In this document: positions 45,688 through 57,400 of the stretch, in pieces
How positions within the stretch are numbered: the first letter of the stretch is position 1
Layout: each line of letters opens with the position of its first letter
Source of the DNA: Agelas oroides
Taxonomy: Eukaryota; Porifera; Demospongiae; Agelasida; Agelasidae
Assembly: GCA_949130485.1 (NCBI GenBank)
Contig: OX422187.1
Location: 2,100,659 to 2,164,658 of the forward strand
Length of the DNA: 64,000 nucleotides
Direction of reading: 5' to 3'
Translations under genes and position numbers: made by a program
Notes under the pieces: model-generated
Database searches by the model: none
Seen by the model: the letters and a program-made list of their open reading frames with translations, nothing else
Told to the model about the DNA's origin: nothing

Positions 45688-48088
45688 GTTGGTTGATTGA
45701 TTGATTGTCGATTGATTATGATTGATTGATTGATTGATTGTCAATGTAACATTAATGACCTGCTTCTCTTTTTTCCTTTCCAGTGGCTAACCTGAGGTTT
45801 ATCATCGGTTACGCTGCACAGGTGGGCTGTTTGTGTGGTGTAATATATTGATGATGATGCAATGGTAAATTAATGATGTCATAGCTGATGTCAAATGATG
45901 TAACATTATGTAATGACAGTAGGATGTGTGATGTCATAGTGTGTTACTGACTAACATTCTCTGCTCTATGCAGTGTCTGAAGGCATACTCCCTGTACAGT
46001 GGTGAGAGCGTGGATGGTACTCTGGCAATGGTAGAACAGTTTGAAGAAAAAGGGCTACCCAATATACTGGTACTGGAGGACGTTGACACCATCTCTTCTG
46101 CTAGCTCCAAAGAGGACAACCCTATAAAACTGCTAGACTCGGAGCAGCAGACCTTCATCCAGTCACTGACGAAACCGCCGAACCTCCCTGCGCATGATAA
46201 GAAAATCCGCCATCACTCCAAGTCAAAGAAACAGGCGCTCGTCACCAATCCAGCCTCTGAACCAGACCAGCTTGTTAAACCCAACCAAGAGGCTCCAAAG
46301 CGTGTCGTACGGTCACAGACCACTGCAAAACCCCCACAAACTAAACCGCCACCGTCACAAAGCAGCCAAGAACAGCACCCCCAGGCCCATGTGCCACTAC
46401 CTGCAGCAGCTACACTACAGAAACCTCCTGAAGCAGAGACTAAAGGGGAGAACATGAAACCACTAATTCCAGACGCCAGCAAGAAATCTCCAGCTCTAGA
46501 AAAGCCTGCAGAAGACCAGGAGAGGAAAGGAGAGTCGAGTGGTCTACACCCCATGGAGATGCTTCCCCAGCAGGAACACGCAATGCACCCCTACCCCCCA
46601 CTCCCCCACCCCCAGATGATGATGGCTGGAGCAAGGCCTCCTGGAATCATGGTGGGCATGCCGATGCCTCCTGTCTGGCCATACCCGCCACACATGGGCA
46701 TCCAGATGGTTCCCGTGTACATGCCACACACCCCCTTTGCCCACCAGATGATGCCTCCAGCAGCTAGTCACATGATGTCCAACCAAACCCTTGCCCCAGA
46801 CCTCCAACCAGAAGATCCAGAGGACCCAACTGTGTATGAGCTGCCCAGCGAAAGTGCGAGTGAAGTGCCAGAAAGTGACCAAATTCCTAAGCTACAGTCA
46901 GTCAAGGTGAGTGTTGGTACAACACCGGAGCCGTCGGCTCAAGACATTAGAGAACAAGGTGCGGAAGAAGACGAGCCTGGTGTGCATAATACCCAAGAGG
47001 AGAATCCATCTGAGCCTGAACAAGCAGATGATTACCGAGAGTACGCTACGTCTGACGGTGTGGAAGACACGCAGGGCGATCTGTACCCCAAGAATTACCC
47101 ACCACAAGAAGATCTTTCGTCCACACTTGAGGAAGCGCATCATGGATCTGGCTCTGAGTCGTATTCAGATGTTGAACATGATAGCCAAATGTCAACTCCC
47201 ACTTCCCGCCCTGAAACGCCAGAAAACACCGGAAAACAGCCAACCCTTCCCAGTCTGCCCTGTAGAGGCCCAAGCACGCCAACCCACGCTCGTGAAATTG
47301 AAGTACCAAAGAAAGAGCAGAGTCAGGAATCGAGAAAGGAATCCAAAGTGTTGAGAGAGTCCAAGCTGTCCAAGGCCTCCCAGCCACCTGTGGCTCCTGC
47401 CAATAAGGAGGAAGTGAAGGGAGTAACAGCAGAAGTGAGAGCTGAACCGCAACAAAAGTGGAACAAACATAGATTCAGCGCAAAGTCCAAGGGAAGGACA
47501 CCAGGAGTGGGGGGAGCCAGGGGTGGGGCAGCCAGCAGTAGCGGGAAGAGTGGCAGTGGCAGACAGCAGAAGCCAACATCACAGGAGGGTGGACAGCCTG
47601 TACATTCAACTGGCCATTCTCAGGGTCGGTCGTTCAACCGAGACAGGAGAGCTGGGAGGACCCCCAGGCAGCATGGTGGTTCAAGTGGGAGTGGAAGGAC
47701 TACACAGGAGTCCACTCGAAGTGTACCTTATTCCACTGGAGACAGATCCCCCCACAACACTTCCACCCACCTGCCACCTTTCAAGACCCTCTTTTCCTTC
47801 GCCTTGCCCTCAGCTGACGATGACTGCCGTGATACATACAAAAAAGCACAGGACTGCTCAAGTGCTAGTGTTAGCCAGTGGCCATGGCCCCTAGAGAACC
47901 ATGATACACGTGGAGAGGAAACACCGTACACAACACCACACCCAGGAAGTTTCCTTCCCCACAAAACAGGCACCAGAGTCTCCTCGACTCAGCCTGCATC
48001 AGAGCTGAATAAGGACAACCTAATAAGGCAACTGAACTCTGAAAGCGGTGTTCTATATCAGTGGGAGATCGAGGCTCACTACAGTTAG
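37875..48088 (+). CDS. OTUD4: OTU deubiquitinase OTUD4
   Basis: OTU cysteine protease acting on ubiquitin chains and linked to RNA and DNA-damage regulation (family knowledge). Exons: 37875-38021, 38486-38569, 38782-38832, 38956-39111, 40143-40224, 41163-41390, 42674-42810, 43123-43148 (26-nt microexon), 43256-43317, 43553-44127, 44236-45331, 45784-45821, 45974-48088. Total 4797 nt, in frame, 1598 aa. Catalytic Asp/Cys lie in AKDGSCLFRAVAEQ and the His in LLAYSDGNHYDSVYTI. The segment ALCQAIVYSILYERVLKDR follows OTUD4. A Tudor-like region VGDKCQVKLPEGQTYRGEVT...VYVYECHEEWEVPY comes next. The remaining ~1100 aa are Pro/Ser/Gln-rich and disordered with Met/Pro-rich blocks. Exon 7's donor lies at the start of a GT microsatellite. 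Confidence 0.93.
40341..40591. mobile_element. hAT-like MITE, copy 2
   Basis: CAAGAGCACATAAGAAC...TTATGCGCTCTTG, homologous to 30330-30589 and 52929-53153. The flanks share GTGCACAG (7-8 bp; one base is ambiguous with the terminus). It lies in OTUD4 intron 5. Confidence 0.75.
41411..41937 (-). mobile_element. ~470-bp GGGGCGAGCC element, copy B (inverted, carries a nested MITE)
   Basis: Inverted copy of 3686-4155 with the same termini and the same inner blocks. It is interrupted at 41680-41730 by a 51-bp palindrome with a perfect 9-bp duplication. It lies in OTUD4 intron 6, starting 20 bp after the exon. Confidence 0.75.
41671..41739. mobile_element. Nested 51-bp MITE with perfect 9-bp TSD
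   Basis: Element 41680-41730, TAGTCTCGCGGGCCAGACTC / complement. GGCATCAAC is duplicated on both sides (41671-41679, 41731-41739). The related copy A at 3686-4155 has a single GTTGATGCC at this point and no palindrome, i.e. an empty site. Confidence 0.95.
42811..43024. repeat. (GT)n at the OTUD4 exon 7 donor
   Basis: GTGTGTG starts at the first base after exon 7 (CACATG/GTGTGTG) and continues for 214 bp with GGT interruptions. Confidence 0.95.
43365..43503. mobile_element. 121-bp TAGTCTTG-family MITE with 9-bp TSD
   Basis: Element 43374-43494, ends TAGTCTTGTCCCCAGACC and GGTCTGGGACTGAGACTA. The flanking 9-mers TATGTTTCC and TATGTTGCC agree at eight of nine positions. It lies in OTUD4 intron 9. 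Confidence 0.8.
45558..45742. repeat. (GATT)n tetranucleotide repeat
   Basis: GATT units with GGTT variants in OTUD4 intron 11, ending about 40 bp before the 38-nt exon 12. Confidence 0.95.
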
Positions 48089-48148
48089 CATTGTTGTCAC
48101 TCGTGGTAATCTGCTACTGTCTTGTACAGAAGATATATTATGTAAATA

Positions 48149-48154
48149 TTTATT
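48149..48154 (-). other. PLK4 polyadenylation signal candidate
   Basis: AATAAA on the minus strand, about 240 nt past the PLK4 stop (48395-48393) and 61 bp from the OTUD4 stop on the other strand. Confidence 0.5.
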
Positions 48155-48392
48155 GTGGTTCATGTAGTCGGTTTTTTTTTTTTCATCACCAATGTATTGT
48201 ATCACCCATACCATCCCATTTATGGTACATGTATCTGCAATCTGATTGCAACCCAACACAAATTTGGCACAACATGTAACATTGTGTGATCTTGCTTTGT
48301 ATTGTTGTTGCATAGTTTAGAAAATTGATATTGTGTTTGATAAAAAAAAACCTGAAGTCAGAAAATATACAACTATTATAGGTAATTTGCGA

Positions 48393-51256
48393 CTATGTAT
48401 TGGGTTTGTTTGTTGCAAATGTGTTTATGATGTGGGGCAGGTGGGCCAGTTTGGACTTAACTTCGCTGGGAAGCTGGTCATTCCTGCCAAACCTGTAGAA
48501 CAAGAATTAATTGTGCATGTGTCAAGTCAGCCAACATTAGCCATGCTATAATCATCTGGAGTTACTGGTGTATCAAACTAGCAGTTTCAACCTAGCCTCG
48601 TTCCCAGTTCTCCACCACAGCTATCGTCACTTGCAGTGCATATAATGCTGAAGGTTGGAGTTTTATCTGAGCACCGTCGTTGCATATAATGCACTGCAAG
48701 CGACAATAGCTGTGGTGGAGGACTGGGAATGAGGCTAGTTTCAACCTCAGGCACTGCTTAGTCTTGGAATCAGACCCTCAAATAAATAAAAAAGGGACCC
48801 TCCCTTCCTCTAAGATGCTAAACTGTATATACCAGGCTATCTGCTGCCTCAGGCTTGTGGCCAGGCCGCATGGCCTGAGTACGAGGCTACCTGCTGCCTC
48901 AGGCTTGTAGCCAGGCCGCATGGCCTGAGTACGAGGCTACCTCTACAGCTGTTACTAAAGTGAAATTGCTACAAATTAGGATAATACAGTAATGTGTTAC
49001 CAGTATAATTTTTGCACTACATGCCTTGATTGCTGGCCCTGTGGACTGATATACATCACAGCTGCACCCCCTGAAGGTTGGAGTTTTATCTGAGCACCGT
49101 CGTTGTATTGCACCCAAACTTCTCCAGAGGAGAGCTGAAGGAAGAAAAAGAGGAGAGGAGGGAGGAAAGCAAACTCGTAAATCTGGCTCCTGAGAGCAAA
49201 TTCATGGTCCACTTGAGTTCTGAGCACTATAGGTAGTTTCATGGCTTAGCTTCACTTTCAGAGGGCAAAAGTCGGTATATCTATGTTCCGTACAGCAAAA
49301 CACAGAAAAAGATTGCCAAGGAAGCATAACATCAAGTCCTTATAATCAGTGTCAAATAAAAAAAGAAATGGCTTCTCTTAAGGCGAAAGGTCTGCTATGC
49401 AGCTATCTCTTAATCATGCACTTACCCTCCAGAAGTAGGTTACATATGTAACTGACATTTGAAAAAGACTTACCTGTGATGCCCATCCTGTGTTCACCAC
49501 ATAAACACTTTTGAGAACTACTGGTTCATCTAGGGGCTGTCTGTCACCACCTGTGGCGGTGGTGTATGCAGAGCGGAGGGAGTGGTCTGATCGACTCCGT
49601 GTGGGTCTGGGGTGCCCTCTCCCATTCCCAGGGAGGAGAGAGGACTCGTGAGGAGAACCCTGGTAGGAGGGAACCTGCAGGCAGACACACATGTGCTGAA
49701 ATCACTCACTTTTTCATTTAGGCATGGGGAGAACCATGGAATGATTCTATAGATGGATATCCACAAGGTAAAACTGCAACCAACATGCCATCATCACTCC
49801 TTTGTCTCTAGCTGTGAGAAAATGTGGAGGTGACCAGGTACCTGTACCTGTATGTTTTCTGAGAGTTGTAGAACTGACGGTGAGGTCTGGCACATGGCCC
49901 CGAGGGAGGGAGGGCTTTGTCCAGTGGCTTTTGTTCCACGTACACTCTGTGGGCTCTTGGGACTGTTCTTGGGTGCACTGAAGGTCGGCCGCCTGTGGGG
50001 GGGGAGGTGCGGATAGAATTACACTATTTATGAAGGTCGGCCACCTGTGGAGGGTGCGGATAAAATTACACTACTTAATATGACATCATTCCCCTTTTAA
50101 TGGGCAGAAAAGAGTGTACCCCCCCACTCTTTTCTGCCAGTGTAATGGGTAAAAAACAGTATCAGGGTACATCAACCACCCTACAAAAATTATACTGGTA
50201 CATCTTAATGATGTCATAAATAGTGCTAAGCCACACCCCATCTAGTATGTTAATTTGTAATGGAAAAGTGGTATACCTTCTGATGGTGACTGGAAAGTAT
50301 GAAGCATCCGAAGATTGTTTTTCAAGGTTGGTGATGGCAGCCTCAATATCCCTGCACTTCTGCAGGCACTGCGGATGATAAGCACTCCAATTAATGCACA
50401 CCAACAGTCAAATGGTGGAGCATGGTGAGCAATCCTACAAGTGCATCTGTACACTCTGCTGCCTCATTAGTTATGTATTGTTAATGTACCTCTTGCATGT
50501 GCTGGTAGCAGGGTGCAATGTTGGTGGGTATTTCTGCCCCCCGTTCCAGAGTGTAGTTGACTCCTCCCTGTTCAATGCACCTTATCCTCACACTCGACTG
50601 GTGGAGCTTGGCCCCTGGAAGGATCGAGGGATCACAGAAGAAGAGATTGAAATCTTGGGTACCGTATGTTAACCTCATACCCAAGCTCTTGGTAGAGTTG
50701 GTTACTCTTTTTTCTTTCCAAAAACTTCCTTTTTTCTCTCTTCTCTTCTGCCCTGTACCACTGTTTATTGGATGTTGCTTAGCAACCAAATCTTTGAACT
50801 TGAATAGCACAAAGGGAATGGGTGGAGGGTGATAATGGATGTGGCAGTGTTGCTAGGAGTAACATCCAACATAGTTACATTCCCCAGACAGAACAGCATG
50901 AGCCCAAAAAGGCAAATACTGTTCCATCGGGGGAATGCAACTAGTTACTTACTTGCAGGCAATACGTATATATTTTAGGGCAAAATAGCAAAGTATTCTC
51001 TGAGCATTTTGGGGTGTGGTTTAGACTTGTATGTACACACAGTACATGTACATGTATGTATGTATGTATGTATGTATGTGTGTATGTATGTATGTGTGTG
51101 TGTATGTATGTATGTATGCATGTATGTATGTATGTGTGTATGTATGTATGTGTGTGTGTATGTATGTATGTTGTATGTATGTGTGTATGTATGTATGTAT
51201 GTATGTATGTATGTATGTGTGTATGTATGTATGTATGTTGTATGTATGTATGTATG

Positions 51257-51288
<32 letters not shown>

Positions 51289-51398
51289 TGTATGTGTGTA
51301 TGTATGTATGTATGTGTGTATGTATGTGTGTATGTATGTATGTATGTATGTGTGTATGTATGTATGTATGTATGTATGTATGTGTGTATGTATGTATG

Positions 51399-51429
<31 letters not shown>

Positions 51430-54400
51430 GTGTATGTATGTATGTATGTGTGTATGTATGTGTGTATGTATGTATGTGTGTATAAGAAAGGCTCCACTGT
51501 ACAACTGAGGGAGTAGCTCACCACTGTAGAAGCAGGCCTCAAAGTCAGGGTTGGGTGCATTCTCCATGAGCATGCACTTGGCCTGGTCAGAGTAGAGTGT
51601 CACCTTGGGCGTCTTGGAGCGCACCAGCTGGACAAACTGGGATGCGTACTGGTACTTCTTCCAGTAGCGTGCGGGGAGGTCGTGGTAGGTGTAGCTGGCG
51701 TGTGGGTAGAAACCCTCATGCTCCTGAGAGGGAAGGTGGATACTTCTGGAGGACATCAAGGGGCGGAAGATCTCAATCTGTGGTACGTGGATGCAAGGAG
51801 AGAGGAGCAAAGCCAATAGTTGGCAGTACGTTCATGAGGTCTTAAGGTGGGCGTAAGAATCTACCAAGGAAGTGGCAGCTGTGACAGAATACTGCACTAG
51901 TTGGCAGTATGTTCATGAGGTCTTAAGGTGGGCATAAGAATCTACCAAGGAAGTGGCAGCTGTGACAGAATACTGCACTAGTTGGCAGTATGTTCATGAG
52001 GTCTTAAGGTGGGCGTAAGAATCTACCAGGGAAGTGGCAGCTGTGACAGAATACTGCACTAGTTGGCAGTATGTTCATGAGGTCTTAAGGTGGGCGTAAG
52101 AATCTACCAGGGAAGTGGCAGCTGTGACAGAATACTGCACTAGTTGGCAGTATGTTCATGAGGTCTTAAGGTGGGCGTAAGAATCTACCGGGGAAGTGGC
52201 AGCTGTGACAGAATACTGCACTAGTTGGCAGTATGTTCATGAGGTCTTAAGGTGGGCGTAAGAATCTACCGGGGAAGTGGCAGCTGTGACAGAATACTGC
52301 ACTAGTTGGCAGTATGTTCATGAGGTCTTAAGGTGGGCGTAAGAATCTACCGGGGAAGTGGCAGCTGTGACAGAATACTGCACTAGTACTTAGCTGAAAT
52401 GATACCAAAGTTATCAGTAGCCTCGCCCCCAGGTGCTTGGAAAATCCATCCTTCCAAGCACCTAAAAACGAGGCTAAGTCTTCAGGTGACATACGACATG
52501 TCATGTAAGAGTCGCTTACGTCCATCCCATTCTCTGAGATCTGCACAATCTCTATGACCTCCTTCTCACCGCTGCTGCCGCTACTGGTGTGCTGGCCCTT
52601 CTTCATGAACTGTAGACATACTGTACGACTGTCAGTAATGCTCACCTACAGTGACAATAACAAAACTAACAGGTGAATTCATACAAGTGTCTTTGAAGGG
52701 TCTTCAGCATGACAATTTGACAAAGAGGACCACAACTGAAATAACACGGTAGATCAGGTATTGTATATCAGCTTTGTGCTTATAACTTCATACACCGTCA
52801 TTGCAAGCTGGCCACAAAGAACCGTCAGTCTACATAAATATTATTTTGACTTACTGAGGAGCCATTGGAATGTAAATATAATGTTGTGAATGTCGGCATT
52901 CATTTTTTAGGGGTGTAACTACACTGTACAAGAGTGCATAAGAACGGGTGGCTTGTGTAACTCCCATAGTCTGGTCAAAATTATTGAACCGTACTAAAAA
53001 TAGAATATCCAGTCACGTGCTTAGCAACAATGGCTTATGTCAATGCAGCATGCACAGTATGTGTTACTATTTTTAGTAGTGGCAGTAAATTCCGACTGGT
53101 TTCAAATTTTACGGAGTTACACGCTCTTACTCAAGCCTTCTTATGCACTCTTGACTGTAACAATGCATTATATTGGTGTACAGACATGTACAGTATAAAA
53201 TAGGAATAGGGTAGGGGCCGAGTGAGCGAGTTGGTACAACTCACAATGGCACTCCTGGTCTGCTGCCGAATTGGTCTCAGTCGTGCAGCGTTCAGAGGAG
53301 GGACCAGCTCCCTCAGAGAGGCTCGCTTCTCCCCACCATTGGTAGTCGAGACACTCCCCTTCCCTAGAGAACCCCCACCTGAGGGTTGCACATTGGTGCG
53401 GTCCCGGAATGGGTTAGGCTTTCCCCTCTGACTTCCAATGATGCTCCCAGAGTCGCTTATTGCTGTCCTTGCATTCGAGCCAGTAACGACAGAGACGTTC
53501 TCCTTGTTGCTGTTGCAGAATGAATTTGGCAGCTCTCCACAGCTGGATGACTGTCCCCTAGGTAGTGTGCCACTGAATGTGTGTTCAGTGTGTGTTGAGA
53601 GATAGGGAGGAGCAATCTGACTTGAGCAACTACAGTGGGAGCAAGTGCTGGCATCACTGGCTGCCGTGGGTAGGTCCTCAACGCTGTGAGCACGTCGGTT
53701 GGAGGGAGGGCGGGGGGCAGTGGTGGTTGTAGTTGGTTGAGTTGCAGAGGAGGTTGAGTGGTGCCGTGAGTGATGATGGCGATGTTGGGAGGTGGCGTGA
53801 GCAGAGCCAACAAGATGGGTGCTGGAGGATGGAAACCACGCCTATATCTTTGTTCAGTAAACCTCACCATTAGTACACATACTGTGGTGCATATTGCTAA
53901 ATCTGCCTTGTACAGCAAAATAACCTCTCCACTCCAGACACTTTGGAATAAACCTGATTATTAAGTAGTAAGTTTTATGGGTAAATAAATTACATTGCAA
54001 GGGCCAATCCAGGTCTAGCTTTTCATCACTCACTGTACAGAAAAGTGACGAAAGTTAGGCAGGGCCTAGGAACGAAGCTACCATTCTCCTAAAGCTCCTA
54101 ACCTCCAGTTTGCTTACCTTGGCTGGCTGGACTGAGACACCACTGTCTTTCTGGACGAGGAGCTGTATGTCGACATGTTACTCCTGGTAGCTGAGAGGGA
54201 GGACAGCTGAGAGGAGGTGGCGTGTCGCTGTGGTATACCCCGTGGTCTGAGTGTGGCCCTCAGGGGACCTCTGCCTTGGTTGGTGTGGGCGGAGGAGGAG
54301 GTCATGGTAGCATTGCCACTGTCCAGCGAGGCCAGTGAGTGGATAGGTGCCTGCAGGGTGTGTGTGGTGGGGGCTCAGTCTTGCCTCACTCCAACTCCTC

Positions 54401-57400
54401 TCCCCTACAGCTATTGTAGCTGCCAGTATGAGCAGTACTACTCGTACTGTAAGTGACGATAGCTATGGCAGTAGCCTCGTAGGCCTGGGTACGAGGCTAC
54501 TATGGCAGAAATTACCCAGGCTAGATTGAGCCTGGGTAAAAATTAGGTTGGTTGCTTATGTAACTGAGGGGCTGAGAATCAGAGTGGCCTAACCCACAAA
54601 TGTTGAATTAGCCCCCCCCCCCACCTAACATGGATACTCTTAAAATGTGTTTCAGAAGCTGCTGAAAATTTAAGATGTTCAGATTTCTGAGCTTTTGTTC
54701 ACAGGGTTTTATATTGCATTTCTGTGCATATCACGCAATTCCAGTATTCAATTTTGAGTTAAACCAGTATATACGGTTCTGAGCCTTCAATTATGTATAC
54801 CAAGAAGGTGTATACAAGTTTCATTCCCAGCTCAGAAGGGGGTTTGGGAATGAGACCAGTAATACAATAGCACAGTTGCTGATCATGAGTACAGTATGTA
54901 AATGAACTAACGTGTTGTCCTCCTCTGCTCCCTTGGTGGCTGGGAGCCCCTCCCACCTGCTCCCTCATGAAAGGGTGGTCGAGGATCTGAGAGAGCTGAA
55001 GACGCTCAGCAGGGTGCTGTGTGAGAGACAGAGGGAACAGCAATCACAGTATCAGACCAGTGGATCCAGAATGAGCCTTTTTGTTCCCTACCTTCTTGAG
55101 TAGGTCGGTGATGAGGTCTTGTGCTTCTTGAGATAAGTCTCTGAAGAACGGAGAGAAGTAGCTCGTAAACTGCTACTTGGTAACCTCTCACTCACAGACT
55201 CTTCCCCAGCTTTTGTCATGTACAGTATGAGACTAAAAGCCGTAGGAGCCAGGGTGCCTGTAGGGGCGCACGATGGACTACTGCACAGTGTGAAACAAAA
55301 GCTGCGGAGGAGCCAGGGTGCCTGTGGGGGTGGACAATGGACTACTGTACAGTATGAGACTAAAGCTGCAGAGGAGCCAGGCTGCCCGTAGGGGTGCATG
55401 ATGGACTACTGCACAGTATGAAACAAAAGCTGCGGAGGAGCCAGGGTGCCTGTAGGGGTGCATGATGGACTACTGCACAGTATGAAACAATAGCTGCGGA
55501 GGAGCCGGGGTGCCTGTAGGGGTGCATGATGGACTACTGCACAGTATGAAACAATAGCTGCGGAGGAGGTTGGGCAGTTTGAGACAAGAAGCCTGGGAAC
55601 GAGGTTATACCTTGGTAGGTCAAACTCGGCACTGACAACTTTGTTCAGAGTATTCTTCACTCCATCAGTCTGCATGTAGAATGGTAGGAGGTGATACAGT
55701 TACATTTAGTGTACTGGTTTAAACCGATCACTCACATCAAACGGAGGGTGTCCCACAAGGAGGGTGTAGAGCATGCACCCAAGGGACCAAACATCAGACT
55801 CCAGTCCGTGGGGACCTCGAGTAGCCACCTCTCTGCATGAGTAGAACACAAGTGTCACATAACAACATACAGGTAGCGCTCACTCTCAGGGCCTCGTGCA
55901 GAGCCCAGGAACGAGGCTAAGAGTTAACTTTTCCTTACATGACCTGCGTATGAGGCTAACGGCAGGGGTGTAAAGGTTTCAAGCCTTGTCAGGAACCACA
56001 CTTCTAGCTTTGTTCCGTTCTCCTCATGCTGTACTGAAAGTGTTAGAAAGTTGGGCAGGGCCTGGGAACAAGGCTACCTAACTCTTTACAGACCATGACA
56101 CATTCCCAGGGCTTCTTGCATAAGGATGGAGAGTGTGTATATGCAAAAATGTTAGTTGGGAAGAAGGATGTCTTGTTCCCAGGCCTTCCCCACCTCCAAT
56201 TTTTATCGCTTGCAGTATGCAAAACAGAGGGAGAAGACCTGGTGAATCTTACCACGTAATTCGTGGCACATGATGTCACAGGTTCTAGACACGAAGACAT
56301 ACTGCAAGCGATCATAAACTGGAGGTGGGGAAGGCCTGGGACCGAGGCTAATCGTCGGTGTATGTATGAAAGAATGGCGCGTCAGAAGTACTCACGGAGC
56401 AATGTAGTTGGGTGTGCCACACATGGTATAGTGTTTCTCATCGGACCTCTTGAGTTGAGCGGCCAAACCAAAGTCTGCAATTTTCTGCAATATGACAATG
56501 GCGACACTTAAATAGCATGGATCCCCTCAGTGGAGCACTTTGTGAAATTACTTATCTGTCGGTACTACACAAGCAGTTACTGTATCATGGACTGTTATGT
56601 TGTACAGCTGTGCACGTACGGCATCCATGGTTCTGGTGAGCAGCAGGTTGGAGAGACTGAGGTCTCGGTGTAGAATCTTGTGTGAGTGCAGGTAGAGCAG
56701 ACCTTGGACCACCTGCCGGAAGACCCTCCGAGCTGCAGACATAGCAAATAACAAACAGGAAATCTTTCTTTGCTCAATGGCCGTCCCAGGCTTTGGCATA
56801 CATGGTGCATATACCAAAACTAAAGCTAGATGGGACAGCACCATGGCAAGACAGCATAGCGTACCTTCATTCTCGGTAAGTCTTTTCTGAGTGGTTTTGA
56901 GGTACCGGTTGAGCTCTCCGTTCTGACACATCTCTAGTACTAAGTACACATAGTTGTCATCTTCAAAGTAGTTATACAGCTGTGAGTAATAGCATGGTCA
57001 ATATTATGGATGACAGGAACAATATCCTGCCCTAGTCTCGCAAGCCAGACCCTTTTCATTCTATAGCACTGATCGCTTTCAGTATCGGCACGTGGAGGAA
57101 GGGTCTGGAGACTTAGGACTATTGGTGCTGTGGAACTAAAAGGGTCTGGCTTGCGAGACTAGGGCAGGATATTATTCCACAGCACTGATGGTTCTAAGTC
57201 TCCAGACCCTTCCTTCGCGTGCCAATACTGAAAGCGATCGGTGCTGTGGAACGGAAAGGGTCTGGCTTGCGAGACTACCCCTGCCCCACCCTTGCTCCCA
57301 AAACAGCAAAGCTGTATCAAAAGATTTAAGTTCCCAGGTTTTCTCAACTATCCATTTCAGTATGCAATCAAAAACTGGAAGGCAATGAAAGCCTGGAATT

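Noticed and set aside
50941..51560. HTYIHTYIH and MYVCMYVC proteins
   Set aside because: Frame-independent translations of the TATG microsatellite inside a PLK4 intron.
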